Shown here in pieces: positions 51,101 through 64,000 of a stretch of DNA of 64,000 nucleotides. A program made the position numbers and the translations under genes. Within the stretch, counting starts at the first letter, position 1. Every line of letters starts with the position of its first letter. Below the pieces are notes generated by a model. That model made no database searches and was not told the DNA's origin. It saw only the letters and a program-made list of their open reading frames with translations. The DNA is from Solen grandis (lineage: Eukaryota > Mollusca > Bivalvia > Adapedonta > Solenidae), in the NCBI GenBank assembly GCA_021229015.1, contig CM037788.1:51653417-51717416 (forward strand), in the 5' to 3' direction.

Positions 51101-54100
51101 TTTTCCGTTATATAATCAATTAATGTATTAAAATGCTTTATGACGATATTTGAATATAAAATTTCGTCATCAAAGTTGAATTTTATCAACATTATTCATA
51201 TCTTTGTATACATTCTCGATGGAGATGTTAGAACTATATAGTTTATGTAATCACATACAAAAATACAGTTTCTTGGTATACTCATTGTTAACTGATTTGT
51301 TTATATAGCAAGGAATACATACATTTCGAATTACATACATAACATGCTACATATACAAGGCATATCCATATGTTAGAAAACCAACACGTTTCAATTCCTT
51401 TTGTAACAATGCATATGAATTCAATATTTGACATAGAAGTCTAAAACGACTGCTTGATATACTTATATTAACATATTTATTAATAAAAATTATTGACATT
51501 ACAAGTAAATTAATACAACAACAACAGGAAGTCGTCAGAATATCATAACATAAGATTTATACATGTATTCAATATTAAGGATTATGTATACATTAACTAT
51601 GTTCAATGAAATACACAAATGCAAATATAATCCATTCAACTGGCATGTGATACTTTCCGACGATGTATATATATATGTAACCCTTTACTTCTATTCTGAT
51701 AAAGCAAAGTTGTTTAGTTTAATGACCATAATAATGTGTCACAATATCTTAAACACCATTGTTGACAATACAGCGAAATGTATGACGATTAAAGTCAGAT
51801 TAGAGAGAAATCAAATGAATCTTAGTCAGAAAATGGTGCTGCGTGTAATATTGCGATTTCTTCAATTGCAAATGTTTGTATTCATACAACGAATAAATGT
51901 AAAATAATGAATCTGTATTGCAAATACTTGTAAATATACCTAATTCGGTTTCCTCGCTGCCCTAGATTTTGTTGTTATGACACAAATATAAGAGTTCCTT
52001 CCTCACTATGAATTGTCGAAGCCGTGTTCTCGATGATTCCTTTTTCAATGTAAACAAACACGTTTGTTAATATAAGTAAAGACACATTCATCAGGCTGCC
52101 TTTCATGTTGAATTTATCAAATTACGTCAAAAAGATAAATTCCATTTTCGCCATATACGAGAGAAAACCGGATTTGTTTTACTTCCGGTTTACATCAAAT
52201 ATGTGATTTTTATCGATTAGATTAGTTAGAAAAAATACTATTGCGGCGTTACGGAATCGGTGCCTAGGAATAGCACTTTTTTAACATCTACTTGCATACT
52301 ATTTCTTAAAACAACTTTAAAATGCAATCGATCTTTTTTCTGGAGGTTACTAATATAATGAATATCGTACACGACAGAAATAATGTTTGTATCGGAGATA
52401 GAGTGATATAATTCCATGAAATAATAAACGGAAAGCATATAAACAAACAAATGTGCTACAAACATATAGCTTATAGGTAAATAATGAAAGAACTTATTTG
52501 AACTTTGTGACTTGAAAAGGCTTGCCATTGGTTAGGTTAGGAAAGGCAGCGGTAAGAATGTGCCAAATGGTGACAATATGCACACAAGGTTCCAACGCCA
52601 TACGCTATTGTTTTGCGACCCGAGACAATGAATATTGGTACAATTCCTTAATAAGTTCAATCGAAATATCAAAAAGTAACCAGAAAACGACTGAATATAT
52701 TCAAATTTTAGATATTAACGAGATAAGCAACAAACCAATCAGAATATTACGTCCATTTTGTCTCACTTTCGTAATCAGCATTAGTTTCGTCCGCCATGTT
52801 GACCCGAATTTGTCAAGAATCAAAGAACGGTTTCTATACCAAAGAGGTGAAGGTCGCTGTCATCATGTTCATTAATTTGTCAACCAATGAAACGTATCTC
52901 TAAATTAAGTGCTTACTAAGAAATATATAAAATAAAAGTTTGAAAATGAGTATTTCATTAACATTTCTCTTGTATAAGTACATCAAACCAACGGTAAGCG
53001 ATTAGCTAATCCTAGTGAGTTAAACAAAGGAAAATGCTCCCCTTCGTTATAAACAATGCACCATTAATGTGAATACTAATTACGCGATGATCAAGGATGC
53101 GATCTGCATAGATTTAAAGCATTTTCGACATTTCCACCATTATTGTGTTTTAAGAATAGTGTATATAAAAAAAATCTCAAGTCTGAAAGTTTATTCTTAT
53201 ATAATATAAATTCCTCTGATGTCTTGCAGAATTTGTGTTATAATCGCTGTTTAATTAATCACATATAAATATCAATAAAAAATAATGAGGTTGAGAATAA
53301 TGACCTCGATAAAGTAATTGCAGTAACACAATAATGATAAATATGATAAAAATAGTGATAATAATGGAAACAACATTTGTCGAATTATGATACTCATGCA
53401 TATTTTGTGTGCTTTAAAGCTTAATATTCTTCATTCACGTTCTGAATTATTTTACTTTTTTATTGATACAGTCGGGGAAGGAGTTAATATTCAATAGAGA
53501 TATATCACGTTGTATATACAATCATGCTTTGAAATAAGAGGAACGATAATAAAAGCCATAGAGGACATTTGCTCTTTTTGTGTGTAATACTTGTTTACTT
53601 TTATTAATTTACAAAGTAAACAATCAAATTTAACCTCAAATAGACTCAAAGAGAGCAGGCACCAATCAGACAGATTGTATACAGTTTGCATGGCAAATAA
53701 AAATCTGTTGCTTATAAACTCTTTAAAGTTTAGTTACTTTATACTCTTCAAATCATACAAATACATACTAATACTCTAATCGTAAGGGGTAAACTCTTGG
53801 ATTTAATCTTAATTTATCCCGACCCATGGGGATTGGACAATGCAGCTAATAAGCAAATAAATAAAAAAAAACTACTGCAAATACAAGTTATTAACATATT
53901 GATTTCTAATGAAAACAAAACATAAAAAGAAGTCTAGTGATCACCTTACTACACACGTTTAACTCATTTTATTACTTAAATATTCGGACATAAAGTGCAT
54001 GGTTTCCTTGTTGCCTATTTAAAACCCAAATAAGGGACAATAATTTTTATCCCAGGAACCAGAAAGAGGAATCAGTATCAGTTGAAAAAAAAAGTTTCCT

Positions 54101-56239
54101 AATTGACGTAGAATAAACATTTTTGAAATTAAAATTAGAATAGACACGTCTACTATGTATAAAGTTATCTTAAAATCAACATAGTAGTATTTAGAATGGA
54201 TAGCAGACTGCAAATTATTTTAATTTTATTTATATTACGTCCAATGGTACACAAGTCCAAATAATTATATTATTCCTTTCCGACCCCTTCTGTTTTGGAC
54301 CAGTACTTTGTGCCATAATATTTCTCAACATGCCTCCAAAGAGGTATACAGTATATTTAATTAAATTTTAAACAAACACGATTCTTTGATATCACTAAAA
54401 GTTAAATAATATGATAAGCATATTTTCAGTATACAATGCTTCCAATTTGAATACAAAAGGAATATACTGTTTTATTAAAATCCGTAAATGTCAGCGGTAC
54501 TTTGATAATGCTATGCTGTAAATATATATGTTATATATAAAAATACTACATTATATTTCAATTTCACATGTTTACTTCTATTGCCTCAATCTTCTATGCA
54601 CGAATTAGTTTCAGTTTCTACACATATATTCTCTTATCAACTTATAAACGATGAATGTTGAAGTATACACTAAATAACACTTATTTTTATTTTTTATTTC
54701 TGAAACACACTCTTTTAGATTGAACCTATAAGGATGCATAATACAGAGTTATAGTTGTATATTGGAAGTATACCACAATACCACCTTTTTACATTTTTTT
54801 CTTCATCACATGACTCAAAGTTTTTCGTATCTAGCTTTGTTTATAGAAGTAAAAAGCGGGTCCATAACAAATTGCGTATATTAAAAATAATGAAAATTAA
54901 TACAGCCTATTGAAAAGCAAGATTAACATAATATATATGATTAAAATATCTAAGATTTTTAGGTACAGTAAAAATGTGTATTAAGTCTTGATATAGCAGT
55001 AAAGATATTTAGGGTAATATACCATTCGCTAACACATGTTGTTGCAAATCAGTGCACCGTGTCATGGTATCTCATTAAAATCCTGATTATTTCTTATCGC
55101 ACTTTGTTTTTATGTCAACACTATAATCACACTGTGATCGAAAATGAACAATTCTGCTTCTAAATAAGATGCGGTATCCAAGTTTTATACATAGTAATAT
55201 TATAGTATGGAGAAAACAGTCAATTGTGATTTAACATAACACTGGTGTAGTCACGTGACTGCAAAAAAAATTCTGTCGATTACTTTGTGTAATTTTTACA
55301 TTTGTCACAGGCATACAAATAATTGTAATTGTTTAGTTTTCCAATTGTCCCTTCTCACAGCAGGGAAAGAAAATTCAAATCTCCCAACTTGAATAAAACC
55401 ACGGATGATGTATATGTTTTCTTGGGAAGAAATCAAGCCTTGGTTCCTCGTGCAATCTTCGACATTGTCTCTGTCCCTAATTGACAGGGAAATAGATGGA
55501 AATTTCGACAGAAAGTATATATCAGCTTCTACAAACTGAATCGTTCCCTGTAGTCGGTTTAACTTAATCCCTTTTTTTAGACCCAAGAAAGACGTAATTG
55601 TATAACATGATAGTTCTAAAAATTGTCAATGTGTAATTTTCTTTGGAAGTTCGTCGGAACATGAATATTTGGTAACAGTTTTGGTCGATATTAAGATAAA
55701 ATGGGAACACGATCGCGTCTTTGGTGTGAATTGGATAGTTTTAATCTCCGACAAGTGTGAATACTAAAGATCTAAGTAGAACGGCAATTTTTCAGACGAC
55801 TGTGATTTTTATTTTTAGGATTTGTTTGTCAATAGAAGTTGACATGATCGTGAATCGACCCAATCACTTTTCTGATTGCTTTAAGACATCTCTCAGTCTT
55901 TCAAATGACTTAATAAATATGTTTAACACCACTTTGTTCAACAATGCTTTACTAGTTTCTGTTTCAGTTTTTAAACGTTTCATTCAAAATAAAGAAGATG
56001 TATACACTTCGCCTGTTTATACGCATTTAAGGAATAGTCAAAATCGATAGCTAAGTGGATTAACCGAGATGGAGTTAAAAATACCAAGTAATCTTTCAAA
56101 ACAAGCCATGAAGAGAATAGATGCTGATGACAATTTAAATCAATCTCTAACTTTCAGCTCTTATTTTCAGTTGTAGATATTCTCGTGCAACATATTTCAA
56201 CTATTTGAATGTGAAATCTAAGTCAAAGCATATATATGA

Positions 56240-56960
56240 ACTCTAATTCCACTCAGAGTATGAACAGGCTAGACAAACCTGATGTTTAGCTTAACACACT
56301 ATCTGGAGAAGGACTAATCACAGCAATTGGACTCAGCTTTTCTTAGATTTGTCTGGCTAACTTCCGTTTTCCTTTGTTTTACAAATTGTTTTGCCACAAG
56401 AACCGTGGTAATAGCTGCCATGGTGTGTTGGACAGTACTTCTGAGGCACTCGTGAGCTTTTATAAATGACCCCACCCATTAGGTCTTATGATTGGAAATT
56501 AACGCGTGTACATAGGAACATGACCCATGTCCAGTTCTTCATGAAATTTATTTTGGGAGGTCGCCGGAGTGACCTTATGTTTTATCTAAATGGCCATTGC
56601 TGGCGAGAAAAGACCCTCATATCGGCTTGTTTTATTGAAGCAAGATATTTTTGTTTGACCTCTGAGGTTTTGGGCGTTTGCCAGTGTTGGGTAGAATGGC
56701 AGTCTTGTTCGTATAATTTATGGACCCGACTGCCAGACTAGCTGAAAGTGTCCGTCCAGCTGACACGTAGAGATAATTTATGCTCTGGGGAGCATCTCTT
56801 ACAATGTACCACATTTGCCGGGATCGCTGTTTGTGGAAAGACTTAAGACATTAGGTTGCTTGTGTCGAACGGAGGTAAGGACCCATCCCCAACAACGTGT
56901 CAAGAAAGCATCGCCGGTCTCAGTTTAATCGGTTGGTACACTACACTGGCAAGGCTAACC
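56240..56960. promoter_or_regulatory. Candidate distal regulatory island (about 0.7 kb)
   Basis: The most extended GC-richer block outside the Hox5 exons, about 26 kb upstream of Hox5. It carries repeated homeodomain-type words: TTTTATAAATGACC near 56458, TAATTTATGG at 56714-56723, TAATTTATGC at 56774-56783 and GTTTTATTGAAG near 56629. It also has CCATGG and TGACAC motifs. A 91-codon ATG frame crosses it on the plus strand (56466-56741) and a 60-codon frame on the minus strand; neither resembles a known protein. I favour conserved noncoding DNA over a gene. Confidence 0.3.
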
Positions 56961-57690
56961 CTCACGATACTCGAGATGAAAATGCTTACAAAGCTAAAAA
57001 AAACCCCAAAAAAAACAAACAAACTTACCCCATGTTACAAAGCTTTGAAACTTTAACAATTTTTATTGTACTCTATTTTCAGATTAGCTTTTGATAGTTC
57101 ATCTTAAATCTGTATTATATGACCGCAACGAAAAATCCTTGTGAAGCAATTGAAATTTGTCAGAAATGTGAGCACATGGATCAAATGTGAGATATCAATA
57201 TCCACACATCATGTTCTTCTATCCCATATCATTATTTTTATTTTAGACTATTGTCTTTCTTGTATAGTTAGATACACTATGCTGAATATAGAAGCACGCA
57301 TATATTCTAACTATTTGTTTCTAACTAACATTTGGAGCTGCAAAGATATTCAGAGATATAGCTGAAATAATGAAGGCTCGACTTCTGACAAATGTTCGTA
57401 GCCTTATCGATCATACCAGCAGATAGTTGTTCTAAATTTCTCTCCTTAAATTGAAACCCAGTTTCATTTGTTTTACATTTTATCACATCAGAATATCGGA
57501 AACTGTGCATGATTGCAGTTTTAGTTTGATCTCCTTTCCATGTATAAATATGGTAGCCTAAAACATACTATAATCAAGAGAATCAAAATCAATATGGAAT
57601 TTTCCAGGGCTATTTTGCAAATTGTCTTCTTTTAAGCAAACAGTAGAATAACATGGGATATATTAAAGTCGTTTTTTTTTTAAATTTTTT

Positions 57691-57724
57691 ATTTATTTAT
57701 TTATTTGTTTATTTATTTATTTTT
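57691..57724. repeat. (ATTT)n microsatellite
   Basis: About eight ATTT units with one GTTT variant, flanked by T-rich DNA. Confidence 0.93.
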
Positions 57725-59084
57725 GCATCAAGAAATCTTATCTTTTTTGTAAAATTTTCAAATAAAAGTTATCACCAATAAACATCGATTAGTCATACGG
57801 AAAATGATTAGAAACATGGCGTTAGAAAATTCACTTGTTTCATGCAGTGAAAACTGAACTACTACGTTGCAAATGTAATAATCTTTTTGTGATAATTACT
57901 AGTAAACCAAATTGTATTCTTGAAATTATAAAGAGTATCAAACTGTATTATTGTATCCAGAATTTTTCAATAGTTTCATTTTTTAGGGAGACAGATATAA
58001 GTTATATATCATTCGTATCACCCCACTGAAAGCCATGGTAAATAGCATTTTTATACAAATAATAATTATACACTGTTTGTATGTTTAAGCTAATAAAATA
58101 AAATACGTATGGATTTTCTTTTGACAGTGAAAGAGCGAATTCGCAATATCAAAACAGTGTTGTTGCATTTTACAACACAGGTGCATAATTATTGACCTTC
58201 TTTTTGTATGTCTTGATGAGACCTTCTGGATTATATTCGTTTCTATGTCTACTCGGATGCCTGTTTGTCTGAATGTATGTTGTCTGTCTGTGCTTGTTTA
58301 TATGTATTGTATAAACCATATACATGTAATTCTAAGAATAAATCAAAAATGAAACTCAGACGAACAATTGTGTTGAAAACAGAATTGAAAAACAAAAACA
58401 CATATATTTTCAAGTAACCCAATGGTACGTGGCTGAAAATTGCTGTGTTTAAGTTATCTATAAACTGTGGTTTGAGGAACGGTCATTGCATTATCTGCAT
58501 ACCCTGTATCCGACGCTTTCCTTTCTTCGCCGGCGTGATGATAGTTCATCTTGCGTTTTGGTTGGCAATGATATATAGTCTCGTGTCATTGCGTATATCA
58601 TTATTGTCTAATGTACGTCTAATTTATGTTGGAAATGGCTTTTGCTCAGGATGGCTTGGTACACGTTTTTGCTCTGATCCGTTTTTGTGCATTTTCTCTC
58701 TATTTCTTTGTAGGTTATTTTCTTACCTCTTTTCATTATTTTACACGTTCTTTAAATGTGTGTTGGTACATGTCATATTAGTGGATAAGCTTCAAGTCAG
58801 AAATATATTTAATCTTGTCTATTCTATGATTGAATAGGGTTTGGTTGGACCCAAGTACAGTCCAGTTTTAAAAACTTTTCTTTCATTTTTTGACGATTAC
58901 TATATGTATGTTAATACATTACGTATGCACAATTTTACGAATGCAAAATGTTGCTTGGAAAGATATATCTTGTTTGCAGCGGGTTTTTTTTTATAATGAC
59001 ACGGCTTTGAAGGAAATACCGGTACAACTTGTCTAAGTCTTTTTTAAGACTTAACAATCATTATGCAAGTTTAATATCCAGATG

Positions 59085-59131
59085 GTTTGCTGAAGGTTGG
59101 TGGTTCAACCCCGGTGACACTTTGCAACTGG
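59085..59131 (+). repeat. Possible SINE fragment with B-box-like word
   Basis: TGCTGAAGGTTGGTGGTTCA followed by ACCCCGGTGAC resembles the T-arm/B-box end of a tRNA-derived SINE head. No A-box is evident at the right distance. Weak support. Confidence 0.2.
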
Positions 59132-60611
59132 AAGGCGTACATGCATGAAAAATATTTGAAATGATGTAAGCTATGCTGATTTAGAATTTGCGGTTTTTTT
59201 TTATTTACATATTAATATGAAATTATCTGAGCATACTGCTTACAAATAAAATACAGAAACCCCGTGACTCAAATAAAGTGCGGGTCAGTAATATGATAAA
59301 AGAACAACACACAAATCGAATTCGCAAATACATCAAATCTGGAACCTGCATAAACAAGCAAGGACCTTGATTGTGTTGGTTGGGTGTTTGGACCAGCAGC
59401 CATCAGTAATTAGGAGAGGATCCCGGCGTGTAAATGAATCATAGCTCAATTTTGAGATTAAACGCGAGAAGTTGGAAAATGAAACTGTCATTTTCAAGTT
59501 TCATCGGAGCACCGTCGAGTACGCGTGACATATCATTTTGTTTCATGTTTATCAACAATATTTCTAGATGCAAAAAAAGATAGGTCCTTGTCATTTGGTC
59601 CCGGTGCAGGAAAACTGTGGTCTCTTGGTGTCAATCATGGCCAACAGTACCTCGGTGGTTGTTTAGCGTTTGCAACCCTTATTTGCATTTAAGCGTTATA
59701 TGTCTAGTGTGTCGTGTGTTTACACTAGCCTGTCTTTCATGTTTTGGAATTAAACGTAGGTCGGAATATGTCATTGGCGTTATCAGCTTAATTATCTAAA
59801 ATACATCCCTTTTTTTCGATATTTTACGTTCTTTTTCCTTTGTCTCAATATACCTGTCACGAAAACGAAAGTAAAACAAACGGGACAACGCCCTGTGTTT
59901 TTTTTACTTGTGTTTATATTATATGCAAATGAACATAGTAACTGTGACGCGTAAGTTAGGTGTAGCTGTTGAGAGTTGACAAAGGCATGCAATAATGTAT
60001 TGTATTTGTTCTTTAGAAACCGGGACGTTACAAAGAAAGTTCACTTAGATTTGCGTTCATTCATATTGCGGTTTTGAGGAACTGGGTGTTAAAATGTTTA
60101 AATAATGGTTTGAGTGTAATAAAACCACAAACACATTATCACAAGTAGACTCATATAACAGCAGTTAAGGTAATTTGAATTTCTTTTCTGTTGAATATAA
60201 CTAATGTCTTGATTTCTGACCATTTCGTAAATATGATTTTTTTAATTGTAAATATGAATACGCATGTATCAAATAAGATTATGCCATCGTAAAGAATAAA
60301 GTATTTAAAACAACAACAAACTTTGTATGTTGTATGGTACTTATTTATTATAATGTTAAATAAAGAGAGTTTCTATGAAACATATATCATATTAAATTCA
60401 GCTTTTTCTAGTACTTGGTTCTTTTTTTAAATTCATTTAGAATGTTGTAACCCATTTCATAACATTATTTGGAAAACATGCTTTTTTAAATATATATTCG
60501 ATGGTTCTTAATTTTTGCCTGAAAAGCCCACAGAACTTCTGCATCCCCATGAAGGTCGAATATGCAAAACAAAGAACAACCCACTGACCAAGGCCCCTTT
60601 ATAAAATTAGT

Positions 60612-60922
60612 ACAGCGGTCCCGGTGGTCATGTGATTAAAGCGCCCTCTGTCTATTCGGATTTTGTGGGTTCAATCCTCTAGAGCAGCTGTCTAATTCGG
60701 ATTTTGTGGGTTCAATCCTCTAGAGCAGCTGAGCTACAACCCAAAACTACAGATGGAGGAAGGTCCCGTGTACAGAGAATTTCTCAAGTAAAACCGCAGA
60801 CCTACTGCAAGTCAGCTGGACGAAAATCCGAATGACCCAGTTGAGATTCAAACCCACAGCGTGAGAGACTGAATGCTGTTAAGACAGCGACCTTGCCCGC
60901 TCGGCAGCGGAGGTCTCCACGG
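60612..60922. mobile_element. Composite tRNA-derived SINE locus with two facing tRNA-like heads
   Basis: On the minus strand, from about 60922, CTGCCGAGCGGGCAAGGTCG (tRNA-Leu-like A-box) is followed by a GTGGGTTTGAATC B-box (60845-60857), the arrangement of a Pol III tRNA head. On the plus strand, from about 60618, CCGGTGGTCATGTGATTAAA and GTGGGTTCAATCC (60666-60678) form a second tRNA-like head pointing toward the first. Both B-boxes are followed or preceded by an ATTCGGATTTT word, suggesting shared SINE modules. Neither folds as an intact tRNA with a matching acceptor stem that I can see, so I call them SINE-derived. Confidence 0.6.
60651..60731. repeat. Two-copy tandem duplication (about 41 bp) inside the SINE locus
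   Basis: ATTCGGATTTTGTGGGTTCA and the rest of the unit through CTAGAGCAGCTG starts at 60654 and again at 60695, nearly identical. It duplicates the B-box-bearing segment, giving two B-boxes in a row on the plus strand. Confidence 0.9.
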
Positions 60923-60929
60923 TAATTAC

Positions 60930-63900
60930 TGTTTTTCGGTGTGATATCATGCATTTTTAAATAGGCATGATCAGACCCAAATCTGTCAAATGTAGACAGA
61001 GTCCACAAAATAAATAATAATATTATCACAACTAAATCAAACAATCAATTATTTTAAGATCTGATTGACAGATCTGCTTTTTTTTATCTTCCTCAAAAGA
61101 GGCAATACTATATAAACGTGTTAAGCTTTCTCTTTTCATTCTGTTTTTATTAACGTCTTTCGTGTACAATTTAATCATATGTAACGTTTCGTCCTTGACA
61201 CAGAGTATGCTGATTAACATGACTTTTTGAAGCCGCATAATTTGGTGCCTCGAGAATAAAGTCTTTTGAAGTCTGCTTAAACCCAGATTTGCTAATTATA
61301 AGTTCGACGAACTTTCAATTTAAAATAGTTCGATAATTGTATGTTATGATTAAGACGAATTAGTGATAATACCGACTGAGCTGAGCGCAAACAACTGCAC
61401 CTCAGTTCATATTTAACAACATATAGAATGCTACTTTTGTTTTGCTCCAAGATGTTAATCATTTTTCTTTAAAGACATATTGTGTACTTATTACAAATTA
61501 GCGTTAATGTACACGCATTCCCAATCAACCTAATAGAAAGTTAGTGATACTAGAATATGGCATATTAAATTTTCTGTAGTCATGGTTCTTAAGAGGAATC
61601 TGAAAACTGGGGCATTTTTCAACAATTCCCTGAAAACTTGGAGTCTTCCCATTTAGTTGTATATGTTCTGAAAATTGGGTTCCTTTTCTCTTAAAAATAA
61701 AAATAATAACAATTAGGAGTCAGTGAGAATCCTGGTGATTCAATTTCTAACACGACTCGCATCTTTCTGTCGTTCAGATGCGAATAATCATAACCCTCGT
61801 CATATGATAATATACATCCGAACTCGAAACTGTGGTTAAATATACAATAAAACACAGATATAGATTATTTTATATTCCGGTGATACCAAAGCTAGGAAAA
61901 TGATATACTTCAGTTTTAAAGAATGTCCTATATAGATCCCTAAAATGATATTATTGAGGGTCTGGTGCATGTTTCTGTGTCCACTATGAAGAATGAGGTC
62001 AGATACTATAAATAGAAAACAGACAAGAGGTCAAGGTTGGTATGATTAAACTTCTCCAATTATAGTCCGTGCAAATATTCAAAAGCGTTCTCTTTTTTAT
62101 GAAAAAGCAACAATATCAAGAAGGAATATAAGACTTATTTTCTTAAGGCTGATTTTAAATGATGTACGCATGTAAATAAATATAGAATTTAAAAAGTTTT
62201 ATTGAAAAGTGTGGCCAATCTTCAGTGTCATTGTTTAGAATAAAACAATCAGTTTGCAGCATTATTATTATTTGTTAGAAATTCTGTCTAAATCTTGAAT
62301 CTAAAGTAAAACATATAGCAATTTAACTGTAATGTTGAACTTTAAGAACATACTATAAATCCCCACCAACAGATCGGATGTCTAAGAAATGTAAAATGTA
62401 ACAAAAAACAACAACAGAAATCATAAATATGAAACATGACGAGTAACATCACTTCAGGAAAGTGAAAAAGGGATTAGTGCTAGTATATGGTAAACAATTT
62501 CATTGTAGATTGCTTCACAAAAGGTTTTGTCATGCATTATGTTGAATAATACTTTAAGAAGGATAAGATACATTTAAGAATGACACGAAATCATTTGAAA
62601 ACACGGAGTTAAGGTAATGATTCAATTTTAACTGAAAGCGAAATTCCCCAACGAATAGAATTAGCTCAGCATATTCGGCATTAATGTCATAAAGATGCAT
62701 CTCATTGAAACAATTTAACCTTTTATCACATTTTCTGAAAATCCCAACTTAATTGAATAAATTGTATTTATTCACAGAAATAAGTTTAAAAAAAAAAAAA
62801 ATGAAAATTGAGAAAAAGGTACCGCATTTTAGAAATAGTTGAGATATATGTTTCTTGTTTTATTAAAAAAAAAGTTGATATTAGATATTTTGAACTTGAT
62901 TTATATTGCTTCTTATAAGCCCTTTATTAATGTTGTTTAACAACTAAACTGGTTAAGTACTCGATAACATATACGGTATTTCGTGACCAGTGACATTGTT
63001 GACAACGTTTATGAACCTAAAAAGCTTAACAGTGACCTACAAAACACATCAGAGTTTCCAGTCATTTTTTTATACGTTTATCCTTTGAAATAAAAATTCT
63101 ACTATTTAAAAATGAGATAATATAATTCTAAGAATATGAAATACAAATATATAAACCGTATTTTTATTCTTTATGCAGCCATTAAACGTTTCTGAATGAA
63201 ATGCACTGCGCGACTGATTCCAGAAAATAAATCATAGAAAAAAACACGATATTTGTTTTATTTCACAGGTTTTGTGCACATGTAGGAATGTTAATATTAT
63301 CATCATCTACGAATATACATACATCCCTGTATGTATTAAGTAATAATAATTAATACATGTAATACATGTAAGGCACTTGTATGATTAAAATGAATCACTT
63401 CTGTCGTATGATATCGTTATATGACCAAGAGCATATGTTCAATTATTTCGAATATAAACGCTAGATCGAGGCGTGTTTTATAAGATTATATAATCACTAA
63501 TAAATACCATATAATATGCTATTTCAATGATGGTGTGTTTTCGTTTTTTCTTTTTTTTTTGCTATAATCTGCTAATGGGGAAATGCATGCTAAAAATAAA
63601 AGCTCAAACCAGAAACGAAAGCCCAGTACATTGTTTGTGTCTTCGTTTTTCCTCACCCACAAACTAGTATCTTTGGAAACATCGGCAGGCTAACATAGCG
63701 GTGTCATACATTCGTTTCAGAGAATAATTTATAGTAACGTGTAGGTGATAACATGGCTTTTAATTGGCAGGGTTCTCTTTTTGGTTTACGTTATTTAGAT
63801 AGCTACGGTGGAGAAAAACCACTTGTCGCCTGTTCCAAGAGCACGATCTGGCCCCCTTTTTTATGGACGTGATATTTCGTAATTTATTTACAAAATAGCA

Positions 63901-64000
63901 TCTTATTGCCATAAAAAATTGCCGAAACTTCCGATTGCATCTTAATATAAAAACATCGGAATTTTCCCCAAGCATGTGTCACGTGTCAAATATATGTATA
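60930..64000. other. AT-rich intergenic DNA, no recognised gene
   Basis: Only short frames, A/T homopolymers (for example near 62788-62801) and a small inverted repeat TCGCATCT/AGATGCGA near 61757-61783 are seen. No exon-like block is identified up to the window edge. Confidence 0.6.

Larger units (their letters stand above)
42900..56240. other. AT-rich intergenic DNA, no recognised gene
   Basis: About 13 kb without a recognisable gene. It contains an unrecognised plus-strand frame at 45826-46083, a GC-richer patch at 50380-50520, CAA/AAC-rich short tracts (49715-49746, 50956-50980), a (TGA)n run at 51083-51100 and many A/T homopolymers. Long frames such as 52522-52875 (plus) and 55305-55586 (minus) begin with TTG and have no ATG-supported start, so I do not call them genes. 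Confidence 0.6.
57000..60600. other. AT-rich intergenic DNA, no recognised gene
   Basis: It contains an (ATTT)n tract, a possible tRNA-type B-box fragment near 59085-59131 (GGTGGTTCAACCCC), and a GC-richer patch at 59390-59530 with overlapping inverted repeats. A plus-strand 130-codon frame at 58445-58837 begins with GTG and is strongly Phe/Leu/Cys-rich from T-rich DNA, so it is not called. Confidence 0.6.

Noticed and set aside
52522..52875. 117-codon plus-strand frame
   Set aside because: The first codon is TTG and no supported ATG start or domain is visible; likely chance.
55305..55586. 93-codon minus-strand frame with fairly protein-like composition
   Set aside because: It starts with TTG and contains no ATG at all, and no splice acceptor with a good pyrimidine tract was seen. 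Kept only as a weak curiosity.
58445..58837. 130-codon plus-strand hydrophobic frame
   Set aside because: It starts with GTG, and its Phe/Leu/Cys richness follows from T-rich DNA. No recognisable transmembrane protein pattern beyond general hydrophobicity.
60600..60930. True tRNA genes
   Set aside because: A-box and B-box words are present, but no complete cloverleaf with a paired acceptor stem was found. SINE origin fits better.

Overview
This is an AT-rich window of animal nuclear DNA holding one clearly supported protein-coding gene: a Hox gene of the Hox5 (Scr) class. The organism is probably a bivalve mollusc, perhaps a heterodont clam. That rests on the lophotrochozoan-like Hox5 homeodomain and its C-terminal flank, the very large Hox intron, the abundant microsatellites, and dispersed repeats resembling a short GATC/GCAGACC-bearing family I associate with clam genomes. 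The species call is inference; the gene call is read directly from the sequence.

Layout. Hox5 lies on the minus strand. Exon 1 (30605 down to 30065) carries the MSSYFVNS amino terminus and the YPWM hexapeptide. The last exon (6244 down to 5919) carries the whole homeodomain and a short alanine-rich tail. The two exons join in phase to give 288 residues across an intron of about 23.8 kb, which contains one 100-N assembly gap (13901-14000). Inside that intron, on the same strand, is a 45-bp, GC-richer, phase-1/phase-1 open segment with AG and GT borders (14446 down to 14402). Spliced in, it would insert 15 residues between YPWM and homeodomain, as the Ubx microexons do in insects. This is the most interesting observation in the window.

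Flanks. The 5.9 kb 3-prime of Hox5 (low coordinates, where Hox4 would be expected) holds the 3' UTR, two small coding-like open frames and a perfect CRE palindrome; I saw no miR-10. The 33 kb upstream of Hox5 (high coordinates, toward the expected Lox5/Antp side) has no recognisable gene. It holds a promoter zone that also contains a CCAAT-TATA pair pointing away from Hox5, a candidate upstream noncoding exon, a TTAA-flanked piggyBac-type MITE with two decayed relatives, a composite tRNA-derived SINE locus, many microsatellites, and GC-richer islands that may be conserved cis-regulatory DNA. The long noncoding stretches around a single patterning gene fit a Hox-cluster regulatory landscape.

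Limits. No alignment, splice predictor or RNA data were available. Most open frames of 60-130 codons look like chance frames in AT-rich DNA, and many lack an ATG.
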